The notes: generated by a model not told the origin, from the sequence alone. Positions 1 to 6,641 are shown, counted from the first letter of the stretch. The stretch is 7,420 nt of DNA from Planctomycetota bacterium (GCA_024277835.1 JAJRUK010000054.1:1-7420), one strand, 5' to 3'. Program-made: numbers and translations.

Positions 1-1
1 T

Positions 2-1369
2 CGGCGGTTGAGCCTTTTGACTTTCCGGTGCTGCGGGCGCGGGTGAAGACGCTTCTGTCACCTTCGCATCCTCGGCTTCAAACTCTTTCAAGATCGCAAG
101 CTCGTCTGCGCTCACCATCGACGCTTCCAACCCCGTCTCAAGACTCCCCACAAGGGCTGCGTCCGCGTTGAGCGTTTCAAGCATCTCTTCTGCCTTGACT
201 GCGTTCTCGGTCAGTTCTTCCGTATCCGGAAGCTGAGCAATCTCGCCCTGTTGTATCAACGTCAGGTTGTGGATGTCGGTGCTGATGATATTGATCTGTT
301 GGTTCAGCATCCCAGCCGTTGTATTTTGGCGTGCGATGTCTTTGCGAAGTTGTGCGACCTGAGCAGCAAGTCGCCGACGCGGAACCGAAGACGCGGCTGC
401 CTTTCCGTCCGCAACAAGCCCCGCCTCTTTTTGTTCGAGCTTGGTAATGTCGTCGTAAATCCGATCCCGCCGCTGCGAAAGGGCAGCCCGCCGCTCGGAC
501 AGCATGTTAATCTTCTCGGTCTCGTTTCCTTCACCGGAAAAGAGTCGCCGCACTCTGTCGATCATGTTCATCGATCGTTGTCCTCCCTGCTGCTCCGCCG
601 CTCCGCGGTAAAGCAGGAATTCTCCACCTTTTTTCGCAACCCTCAACTCCGGGTCGTTGGCTGCGACCCTCTCAAACCCCTCCTGCACGATATTCTCCGG
701 GAGATTCGCCTCTTTCGCCAGTTGCGACACGGAAAGTCCCCCGGTGAGCAGGTCGGTACTCCGCTCCGCGATCATCTCTCGAACGCGCTCTATCTTTTGC
801 TTCGACCCTTCCGGATCGAATATTTTAAGCACGCGCGGATCAACATTTTCACCGCTCGCCGTGGTTCGCCAACCGCCCGTACCATCTGGTTCGACAAGAA
901 CCACCGTCGCGTTGGCGGAATCGAGCTTCGCCGTCCGCGCTTCTTCCGTAAAACCGGTCGGCGCACAAACACCAATCAAATGCGGCGACCGCCGGTCGGT
1001 GAGCAGCTTGCGAACATGATCGCCCAGCTCGCCCAACCCGATAGGCCCCGCCTCACCGCCTTTTGCAAACTCGTCCAAAGGCGAAAGAACCGATGCAATC
1101 GCAACCCCCGTCCGCTTTCTCCAAAAGAGCATCTTTCGCGCGAACCCGTGCAGTACGATCCGCCGGTTCGACGGCAGTGACTTGAGCTTGTCGCGATCAT
1201 AGATGCGATTGGCAGCCAAGAGCGCTCGCAACCGATCCGACTCGTCATCGTCCGCGCGTTTCCAGTGCGACCCCTTCAGGTCTTTCCCCTTCGCGTCCTC
1301 CAGGTTGGAGTCCACGCCAGAAAGAAAGTCCGTCTCAAGTTGAAGTGCTTTGCGTGCGTCAGTGGCCAT
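2..1369 (-). CDS. Partial protein: alpha/beta domain, winged helix, ESCRT-III/PspA-like coiled coil
   Basis: The frame is open from an ATG at 1369 to the window edge: 456 codons, no stop, so the C-terminus is missing. Residues about 1-190 form a mixed alpha/beta region I do not recognise, with a strand-loop-helix element around 131-160 (HLIGVCAPTGFTEEAR, then NATVVLVEP). Residues about 191-255 look like a winged helix: a first helix, LSVSQLAKEANLP, a likely recognition helix from ENIVQEGF, then a beta wing ending FLLYR. From residue 267 a coiled-coil domain begins with a basic amphipathic helix (MIDRVRRLFSG). Arg/Lys-rich helices follow at about 284-345, then an acidic half at about 380-435, then an Ala/Pro/Ser linker. 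A basic half followed by an acidic half after an amphipathic helix is typical of Snf7/CHMP and PspA/Vipp1 proteins, which polymerise on membranes. The superfamily call is inference from layout and local resemblance. No clear Shine-Dalgarno precedes the ATG. The gene is surely coding; its function is uncertain. Confidence 0.8.
   Translation of the reverse strand, partial: MATDARKALQLETDFLSGVDSNLEDAKGKDLKGSHWKRADDDESDRLRALLAANRIYDRDKLKSLPSNRRIVLHGFARKMLFWRKRTGVAIASVLSPLDEFAKGGEAGPIGLGELGDHVRKLLTDRRSPHLIGVCAPTGFTEEARTAKLDSANATVVLVEPDGTGGWRTTASGENVDPRVLKIFDPEGSKQKIERVREMIAERSTDLLTGGLSVSQLAKEANLPENIVQEGFERVAANDPELRVAKKGGEFLLYRGAAEQQGGQRSMNMIDRVRRLFSGEGNETEKINMLSERRAALSQRRDRIYDDITKLEQKEAGLVADGKAAASSVPRRRLAAQVAQLRKDIARQNTTAGMLNQQINIISTDIHNLTLIQQGEIAQLPDTEELTENAVKAEEMLETLNADAALVGSLETGLEASMVSADELAILKEFEAEDAKVTEASSPAPAAPESQKAQPP
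569..588 (-). promoter_or_regulatory. Internal ribosome binding site and in-frame ATG at a domain boundary
   Basis: Within the partial gene, the minus strand reads AGGGAGGA (581-588), then about ten bases, then an in-frame ATG (569-571) at codon 267. This is a far better Shine-Dalgarno than the one before the annotated ATG at 1369. The ATG sits exactly where the winged helix ends and the amphipathic helix of the coiled-coil domain starts. Independent translation of the C-terminal domain as a short product is therefore plausible. It may instead mark an ancestral gene start that was fused to the upstream domains. No stop separates the two parts. Confidence 0.45.
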
Positions 1370-1455
1370 AGAGTTCGCTGTCAGAGAAAATCAAAATCAG
1401 TTTCAAGGTTTCACACTTGTGCAGGACCGGTTCATATCTCCCGCAATGCCCTATT

Positions 1456-1481
1456 GTGTGGCACCGGTTTGTAACCGGTGC
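1456..1481 (+). repeat. Palindromic dispersed repeat, copy 1
   Basis: A perfect hairpin with 9-base arms GCACCGGTT (1461-1469) and AACCGGTGC (1473-1481) around a TGT loop, preceded by GTGTG. The whole 26 bases recur exactly at 7224-7249 in the same orientation. It lies between the stop of the 80-aa gene and the start of the winged-helix/coiled-coil gene. Short hairpin repeats between genes are REP-like; it may also end the upstream minus-strand transcript, although no T-tract follows. Confidence 0.75.
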
Positions 1482-1511
1482 ATCCGCCAAATACAACTAT
1501 TGGTTTCAGTC

Positions 1512-1530
1512 CTCGGGATTTCTCCCAGAG
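1512..1530 (-). terminator. Weak hairpin after the 80-aa gene, possible terminator
   Basis: About 17 bases past the stop of the 80-aa gene, CTCGGGA pairs with TCCC-A-GAG around a 4-base loop, giving seven pairs with one bulged base. There is no convincing U-tract, so it could be part of an mRNA 3' end or chance. Confidence 0.25.
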
Positions 1531-1547
1531 TTCAGTACCCTTGTTCA

Positions 1548-1790
1548 TCAACCGCGACGTCGAACAAGTTGCTCACCGCATTGGCTACAATAAACCGCAT
1601 CGCGATACTCCACTTTTCGACACCCTTCGCGCGGGCACACCAGTCGCCCACCGCCGCTTGCTTTTCGTCTCCCAAAGACCGATCCAACAATAAAGCAAAA
1701 ACCACGCCAAACCGTATGGACCAGACCAAACACAAAGGCAGTGATCCCGAGAACGAGTACGACCGCAATTACAAGCAGATCGCCAGACAT
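1548..1790 (-). CDS. Small membrane protein with one zinc ribbon
   Basis: An 80-aa protein. Residues about 5-29 form one hydrophobic span, followed by a basic stretch (GRRKASGGGR) and a zinc-ribbon-like end with four cysteines at 52, 57, 68 and 71 (CPREGC, YCSQCG). The start is secure: GGAGGAAG lies just upstream of the ATG. It begins 27 bases after the kinase stop, so the two are very probably co-transcribed. Its ribbon resembles both ribbons of the kinase: each has a V-x-x-x-D or V-x-Y-x-D stretch, then C-x-x-C-G-x-x-L. By the positive-inside rule the basic ribbon end is likely cytosolic. It could be a membrane partner or anchor of the soluble kinase; this is inference. The first cysteine pair is spaced C-x4-C rather than C-x2-C. 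Confidence 0.82.
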   Translation of the reverse strand: MSGDLLVIAVVLVLGITAFVFGLVHTVWRGFCFIVGSVFGRRKASGGGRLVCPREGCRKVEYRDAVYCSQCGEQLVRRRG

Positions 1791-1817
1791 CGTTCTTCCT
1801 CCTTCGGTCGTGTGAGT

Positions 1818-2882
1818 CTATCTCAACCGACCCAGGTCCTTTCCACAAAAGATACAAAACCGGTCGCTATAATGCACCGTCGAGTCGCACGACGGGCATT
1901 GCGGCACCGCTTCCACAAGCTGATGCCCACAGCGAATGCAAAACTGATCCGTCTTTTCAACGCCCATGTTGCAAGACGGACACGTCGCACCCGTATTCCC
2001 ACGCGCCACGCGCTTCGCATCGGGCGGAAGCGGTGGAACGGTCGTATCAAGGTGTTGTCCGCGATTCACATTAGGCGAAAGCGCGACCAACATTTCCTCT
2101 GCCGACGTAAACCGCTGCTCGAGTCGCGCGTAACATCGTCTCACCACATCATCAAGCCACGACGGAACATCACTCCGAAGCGCTCCGGGCAAATCGAAAC
2201 CCTGTGGCCTCTCGCCCGTGATGAGTTCAAACAAAATCACGCCGCAAGAGTATAGGTCGCTTCGCCCGTCAACTTCTAATCCTTGCTTTTGCTCCGGCGA
2301 CATATACGCCCACGTCCCGGCGATGCTTTTTCCCTGCTCGGTTTGCACGCTGCCGCTTTGCATCAGCGATTGCGTAATGCTCCCGCCAATAGACCCTAAT
2401 CCAAAGTCCGTCACCTTGACGCACTCTTCCGAAACTTCGTCAAGGCGCGACACGGGCAACGTTAAGAGAATGTTCGCCGGCTTCACGTCGCGATGAACAA
2501 TCCCGGCTTTGTGAGCTGCGGCAAGCGCTCGAAGAATCCCGCGAACAATCACTATGGCCGAGTCAACCGGGAAGGCCGCCCCGGCATGGTCGATCGCCTC
2601 ACGCAGCGACGGACCGTCAATGAATTCCATCACCAGATACGGCGGATCGCTGTAGGGGTCCATGTCGATCGCGCGCACAATGTTCGCATCGTTGAGTCCA
2701 TGAATCGCGACCCCTTCGCGCTGAAGATTGCGAACGTATTGCGGGTCCGTGGGAATCTTGATCGCGACGACCTGATCGAACACTTGATGCCGCGCTCGCC
2801 ACACCTCGCCAAAGCTTCCCGCACCGACGATGCGGTCCAGCAGGTAATTGTTAATTCGATCGCCTTCACGAAGCGCTGACAT
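1818..2882 (-). CDS. Hanks-type Ser/Thr protein kinase with two C-terminal zinc ribbons
   Basis: A 354-aa protein kinase that transfers phosphate from ATP to Ser/Thr of unknown targets. Residues about 11-268 hold the complete catalytic set: glycine loop GAGSFGEV (20-27), VAIK with Lys42, a likely helix-C Glu56, HRDVKPAN (130-137, catalytic Asp132), DFG (159-161), SPE in place of APE (195-197) and Asp209 in GRSDLYSCGV. The activation loop is rich in Ser, Thr and Gln. After a Pro-rich linker (about 270-298) come two zinc ribbons with cysteine pairs at 301/304 with 315/318 and 329/332 with 343/346. There is no membrane span, unlike PknB-type receptor kinases, so it should be cytosolic unless recruited. 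The start has GAGGG seven bases before the ATG. It lies between the 134-aa membrane gene (113-base gap) and the 80-aa zinc-ribbon gene (27-base gap). Confidence 0.96.
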   Translation of the reverse strand: MSALREGDRINNYLLDRIVGAGSFGEVWRARHQVFDQVVAIKIPTDPQYVRNLQREGVAIHGLNDANIVRAIDMDPYSDPPYLVMEFIDGPSLREAIDHAGAAFPVDSAIVIVRGILRALAAAHKAGIVHRDVKPANILLTLPVSRLDEVSEECVKVTDFGLGSIGGSITQSLMQSGSVQTEQGKSIAGTWAYMSPEQKQGLEVDGRSDLYSCGVILFELITGERPQGFDLPGALRSDVPSWLDDVVRRCYARLEQRFTSAEEMLVALSPNVNRGQHLDTTVPPLPPDAKRVARGNTGATCPSCNMGVEKTDQFCIRCGHQLVEAVPQCPSCDSTVHYSDRFCIFCGKDLGRLR

Positions 2883-2995
2883 CGCAGAACCCTCAAGTAG
2901 CCCGCCAGGTCAAGCGTTTCGCGCGTCAGGTGAAGTGCAAAAACAACCAGCCACGCACATGGCAGAGACAGTCGATAGAAGAGGACTCGTCACAA

Positions 2996-3400
2996 TCAAA
3001 GTTCCTCAAGTCGCTCAGCCTGGTGCTCGCAGGCCTTCAAATTATAGACGGCAGCCGCAAGGAAACCAAGAAGAAGGATCATCCACGTAAACCCGCCAAG
3101 ACCCCTGATTCGCCCGATCAGACAGAACGCGACAATCGCATCCGCGACAAGGTACCCCACTAGCATGAGTACGGCGGCTACGTTCGAGTCTTTCGCAACC
3201 ACCCAACTCGTTAGAAAAAACGTCGCCCATGGAAGTGCCAGGACAATCCCGATCCAGACCAAGACGTACTTGATCGTCATCCAAATCGTTTCAAGGTGTT
3301 CCGGGTGTTTCCAGAACCAGATTCCCGCGCCGATCGTTCCGAGCGCAACGACCCCGGAGATCACTTTCCCGCCTACATGTTGTCCGATTTCCGTCAGCAT
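2996..3400 (-). CDS. Four-span integral membrane protein, function unknown
   Basis: A 134-aa, strongly hydrophobic protein with four probable membrane spans at about 11-30, 42-68, 73-97 and 103-121, and a short charged C-terminal tail (CEHQAERLEEL). I recognise no family. The ATG at 3400 is preferred because GAGGTGAGGG lies directly upstream; a GTG at 3409 in the same frame would add three residues but would sit inside that ribosome binding site. It is 113 bases upstream of the kinase on the same strand and could be the first gene of a kinase operon. Its 189-base upstream gap holds an inverted repeat at 3424-3442. Confidence 0.78.
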   Translation of the reverse strand: MLTEIGQHVGGKVISGVVALGTIGAGIWFWKHPEHLETIWMTIKYVLVWIGIVLALPWATFFLTSWVVAKDSNVAAVLMLVGYLVADAIVAFCLIGRIRGLGGFTWMILLLGFLAAAVYNLKACEHQAERLEEL

Positions 3401-3423
3401 ATCCCTCACCTCGAAAGGTGCCC

Positions 3424-3442
3424 GCGAGCGGTGATCGCTCGC
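3424..3442. repeat. Inverted repeat upstream of the 134-aa gene
   Basis: Perfect 7-base arms GCGAGCG and CGCTCGC around the 5-base loop GTGAT, 23 bases before the ATG at 3400. It could be an operator or a leader hairpin, or chance in GC-rich DNA. The rest of the gap (3410-3598) shows no gene and no convincing promoter. Confidence 0.35.
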
Positions 3443-3598
3443 ATTCCGTCACGCTACTTCCCAACCCGCTCCGCGCGCAACTGCGTTATTACTATCTTAT
3501 TCGGTATCCGAAGGGAAATATCCGCCAAAATCCGACCAGATTCCGGCTGGAAGCGCAAGGATTAAGGCGACAAACGCGTCACGTCAGCGTCATGTATT

Positions 3599-5029
3599 TC
3601 AAAGACGTGCGGTATCCGAGACCTTACCCGCCACGCGAAGTCGATTCTTGCCCTCAGCTTTTGCCTTGTAGAGGGCTTGATCCGCCGCACGTACAAGACT
3701 TTCTGCACTCGCCGCGTCGCAAGACGCGAGGCTGGCGATGCCAACGATCATGCTCACCTTCACTTGCGGGAACCGATCCGACAGGTTGTTCTGAAAACGT
3801 TGGATGATTCGCTCTCCAAGCGTCATCGCCTGCTCCTGATCCGTCTGCGGAAGAAGCACGATGAATTCATCGCCCCCGAACCTCGCAGCCACGTCGTGCT
3901 AACGAAGCTCACTGAGCAGCGTCTCCGCCGTCAAAATAAGCAACTGGTCCCCAACCTGATGTCCAAATGTATCGTTGGCAGCTTTGAACTCGTCCAGGTC
4001 GATCATGATGCACGAGAGATCTCCGTTGTATCGCGCCGCTTCCGAATACCGCCGGTTGAGCGTCTCGTTAAAATACCGCCGGTTGTATAGCCCGGTGAGC
4101 GGTTCCTTCGAAGCGAGTACACGAAGCTGCTGCGTGCGGTGGGCGACGCGTTCTTCGAGTTCGGCGTTCAGTCGAATGATTCGCACGTGCGTCTGCTGCT
4201 GTTGGTCCGCCATCTGATTAAACGCCTGCGCCAACCGACCGATCTCGTCCGTCCGATGAAGCGAGCTTCGCACGTCAAGCTTACCCTGCGAGAATTCCAG
4301 GATCACATCAGCCAATCCGTCGATCGGCGCGACGATCCGGCGTATCACCATAAACCCCATCGGAACCGCGATAAAAAGAGCAAGCATGCCAACCCCGACG
4401 ACAAGGTCCAGCTTGTTCGACATCGATTGACCCCAGTTCCCCGCGATCATCCCCGTGCGAACATAGCCAAGAAGTTCGGCTGGACGACTCCGGTCGGTTC
4501 CCGAGACCGTCTCGCGCCGCGTCACGGGATACATCACATCCAGAAAAACTGGTGTCGTCTCATCCTCGGCGAACACGACGGGCGTTCCGGGAAACGGGAC
4601 ACTTGTATCGCCGTCTCGCCGAAGTTTTTGTAGGATATCCATACCATGGTGTTGCGCGGAAGCGAGTTGTCGACCTTGCGCGTCAGAAATCAGAACGTAA
4701 AGAAGTGGCGATCCGTTGGAAGCCTCAACCGCCAAAGGTTGCAGCGCTTCTTCGTTCCCAGATTCCATCGTCGCGGCGATTCCCTTGGCGAGAAGTCCCG
4801 CCGCGTGAACAAGCATCTCCGAGTTATTTTCGCGCGCAAGCTCTCCGCTCGATCGCATCAGATAGCCCGACACGACGGCGGTGACCGACAGCGTCAGCAC
4901 GACGACAAGCGCAGTCGCCTTGAACTGCAACGTCGATACAGAGTCGCAGATCACGCGCCAAGCTGTGCGGTTCTCGGTCTCTGGTGGTCTATATACGGAG
5001 GGCGCGACCATACGAGTGGCAGACGTCAA
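3599..5029 (-). pseudogene. Membrane HAMP-GGDEF diguanylate cyclase interrupted by an in-frame TAG
   Basis: The frame encodes a sensor cyclase of about 476 codons (counted from TTG 5029). It has a cytosolic N-terminus, span 1 (about 36-58), an extracytoplasmic sensor region (about 59-206), span 2 (about 207-229), HAMP (about 230-283), a short coiled coil, then GGDEF (about 306-465). The GGDEF domain would make c-di-GMP from two GTP. Its motifs are intact: EPLTGLYNRRYF, MIDLDEFKAANDTFGH, RFGGDEF (383-389) and ADQALYKAKAEGKNR. One TAG at 3899-3901 (codon 377), in the same frame, splits it just before GGDEF. It occupies the first x of the RxxD product-inhibition site (R-stop-H-D). The truncated 376-aa product would lack the active-site loop and be inactive. 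A single change from CAG (Gln) would explain it; an assembly error or readthrough is also possible. ATG at 5011 is an alternative start, as neither has a strong ribosome binding site. Confidence 0.85.
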
Positions 5030-5048
5030 TCACATCGCAGCATCTTCC

Positions 5049-5067
5049 CGCGCGGACCGACCGCGCG
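5049..5067. repeat. Inverted repeat upstream of the GGDEF gene
   Basis: Perfect 7-base arms CGCGCGG and CCGCGCG around ACCGA, 19 bases before the TTG at 5029 and 37 before the ATG at 5011. It has the same 7-5-7 shape as the repeat at 3424-3442, with a different sequence. It may be an operator or leader hairpin. The remaining gap to 5203 holds a G-rich purine run (5161-5173) but no clear gene, terminator or promoter. Confidence 0.3.
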
Positions 5068-5203
5068 ATGCCAAGAACTGCGTCTATCATGCGTATCGAC
5101 CCCTATAGATGGCGACTACACCGCTTCACACGCCGAAGAATAGAAAGATTATCGGACAAAAGAGGGGGGAGGGACGAAAGATCTGGTTATCGGGCGAGAA
5201 TCG

Positions 5204-6208
5204 CTAAGAGTTCGCAGGCTGACCCGCTGTCTCAGCTTCGCGCACTCGGTCGCGAAGCGTGTCGAGAACTTCCCGGACCTCGTTCGCCATCCGCGCGTTG
5301 GGAAAATCGCGAATCAATTCCAACCCTGTTTCCAGCGCGTCCTGCCACCGATGATCGCGAACCGCGAATTGGAACTGCACGCCCAGTTGGAGAAGCTTTT
5401 CTTTGAAGACATCGCGTGCGCTGTCTCGCAACGTTCGTGCTTCCGCAGGCGAAAGGTATTGGTCCAGTTCTTTGAGGATGTCGATCGCGTGGTCCGTGTC
5501 GCTCTTGCGGACAGCCTCGTCCCACGACGCGATGAGATCATGCTTGTGCTGCCCCTGAAGCGCACGCATCCGATCCTCAAGACCCAGAACACGTGGATTA
5601 TCAGGCAGCGCGCTCTTCAATCGCTCGATCTCGACTTCCGCGCGTGTCCATTCAAAGTTATGGAAGTGTCCGTCGATGATCTCGATCGCTTCTTGCAGGC
5701 GAGACTCAATTCGCTCCGCGCGTGCGTCATCAAGCTCTTCACGCAATTTATCCGCCTCTTCCTTGCATCCGAACCGCCGCTCGATCTCATCAATCAGATA
5801 AACCGCCGCGTCCCAGTTCTCGGTGCGAAGGTCTTCGCGGATGGCTGTCCGCAGAGCGTCCAGTTCTTCATCCCGTCGAGCGAGAGACTTGGCGACGTCC
5901 GATATTCGCGTATTACCGGCAATCTCCGTAAGCGCCGCATTCTGCGCGGCCAGCGCCTCGCTCAGATCGCGCGCCACCGTCAGTTGTCGAGACAGCGTAG
6001 ACTCCGCCTTCAGAAGCAGCGGCGTTAGAATAAACACAACCGTGGCGAGGAAGACTAGGAAAACGCCCGCCGAGACCATCCAAAGCTTCGGCGAGTCCGC
6101 GTACCCCATCAGTGCCAACCCGACAAGTGCCACCCCAAACAAGACAGCACCCACGCACGCGACGGTCTGAAGCATGCGAAGCTGAGAAAATCGATTACCA
6201 GATGACAT
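5204..6208 (-). CDS. Membrane-anchored protein with TPR-like helical repeats
   Basis: A 334-aa protein. Two spans at about 12-35 and 42-66 form an N-terminal hairpin, so the long C-terminal part is probably cytosolic. A coiled-coil stretch (about 68-125) leads to four degenerate helix-pair units of roughly 40-50 residues, at about 126-165, 170-217, 224-268 and 272-318. They are marked by W/F-x-x-A-type motifs such as ENWDAAVYLIDEI, FEWTRAEVEIERL and HRWQDALETGLELI. This resembles TPR scaffolds that bind partner proteins; no catalytic motif is visible. The ATG at 6208 is chosen because AAGGGA lies about ten bases upstream. The frame is open to 6340, but that extension would run through a promoter-like element and a T-tract hairpin. 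Its partner and role are unknown. Confidence 0.88.
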   Translation of the reverse strand: MSSGNRFSQLRMLQTVACVGAVLFGVALVGLALMGYADSPKLWMVSAGVFLVFLATVVFILTPLLLKAESTLSRQLTVARDLSEALAAQNAALTEIAGNTRISDVAKSLARRDEELDALRTAIREDLRTENWDAAVYLIDEIERRFGCKEEADKLREELDDARAERIESRLQEAIEIIDGHFHNFEWTRAEVEIERLKSALPDNPRVLGLEDRMRALQGQHKHDLIASWDEAVRKSDTDHAIDILKELDQYLSPAEARTLRDSARDVFKEKLLQLGVQFQFAVRDHRWQDALETGLELIRDFPNARMANEVREVLDTLRDRVREAETAGQPANS

Positions 6209-6230
6209 GGTCAAGCGTCCCTTGTGATAG

Positions 6231-6267
6231 CAAAAAAAGCCGGGGCAGCCCAAGACATCGCTGCGGC
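6231..6267 (-). terminator. Intrinsic terminator-like hairpin in the leader of the TPR-like gene (possible attenuator)
   Basis: On the minus strand, GCCGCAGC (6260-6267) pairs with GCTG-CCC-CGGC (6239-6249). This gives eight pairs with a 3-base bulge and a 10-base loop, followed directly by seven T (6232-6238). It lies between a promoter-like element (6308-6340) and the ribosome binding site of the 334-aa gene. It may end transcripts from the 70-aa gene or act as an attenuator. The bulge lowers certainty. Confidence 0.4.
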
Positions 6268-6307
6268 CATCGCCTTCGACGACTCGATTCCCGCTCCCCT
6301 CTCTCCA

Positions 6308-6340
6308 ATTATATCGTATTTTTCCGGGCGTTCCCGTCAA
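6308..6340 (-). promoter_or_regulatory. Sigma-70-like promoter upstream of the TPR-like gene
   Basis: The minus strand carries TTGACG (6335-6340) and, downstream, TACGATATAAT. With TATAAT (6308-6313) the spacer is 21 bases, which is long; with TACGAT as the -10 it is 16. Transcription would begin near 6300 and give a leader of about 90 bases before the ATG at 6208, containing the T-tract hairpin. Confidence 0.4.
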
Positions 6341-6377
6341 CGCAACGTCCGTTTTCAGCCCTAAAACGAACGCAAAC

Positions 6378-6590
6378 TCACGCCGCGCTGCTTTTGTCCG
6401 CCAATTCTGCTTCGATCACCTGCGCGTCCCGAATCGCCCGTAACCGATTCTTCAGCAGGCCTTTCTCCCGCGACTCGAGCCTATTTAGCGTTCCTTCACC
6501 AAACGCAATCCGGACAGCCACAACCTTCAAAAACAGCATCGTCCCAGCCCCCGCGACCATGCCCCATGTTAACGCTGTCCAACTGTCCAT
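6378..6590 (-). CDS. Small single-span membrane protein, function unknown
   Basis: A 70-aa protein with one hydrophobic span at about 6-29 and a charged helical tail (GEGTLNRLESREKGLL, then RLRAIRDAQVIEAELADK) that could form a coiled coil. I recognise no family. The ATG at 6590 is preferred over a TTG at 6620; its ribosome binding site is weak (GGA about 11 bases upstream). It is the most upstream minus-strand gene seen and diverges from the receiver gene. The membrane-plus-helix layout echoes a shortened form of the next gene's N-terminus, but I see no clear sequence match. Confidence 0.65.
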   Translation of the reverse strand: MDSWTALTWGMVAGAGTMLFLKVVAVRIAFGEGTLNRLESREKGLLKNRLRAIRDAQVIEAELADKSSAA

Positions 6591-6641
6591 GCTCGCATTC
6601 CGTCCAAGTGACGCCCACAATACATCCCCAAGGCAACCATC

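Noticed and set aside
251..1180. A 309-codon plus-strand open frame
   Set aside because: It lies opposite the partial winged-helix/coiled-coil gene; its product is Arg/Pro-rich, low in recognisable structure and has no ribosome binding site, as expected for an antisense shadow.
1350..2255. A 301-codon plus-strand open frame
   Set aside because: It runs across an intergenic palindrome, the whole 80-aa gene and the kinase C-terminus; the Arg/His-rich product has no motif.
3599..3892. The GGDEF fragment as an independent 97-aa gene
   Set aside because: Its only start is a GTG inside the conserved RxxD-GGDEF stretch without a ribosome binding site; it is the tail of the interrupted cyclase in the same frame.
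5140..5203. Terminator after the 334-aa gene
   Set aside because: There is a C-rich then T-rich run on the minus strand, but no stem that pairs convincingly before it.
6209..6340. N-terminal extension of the 334-aa protein to 6340
   Set aside because: It would translate the promoter-like element and T-tract hairpin, and the ATG at 6208 has its own AAGGGA site just before a natural membrane N-terminus.
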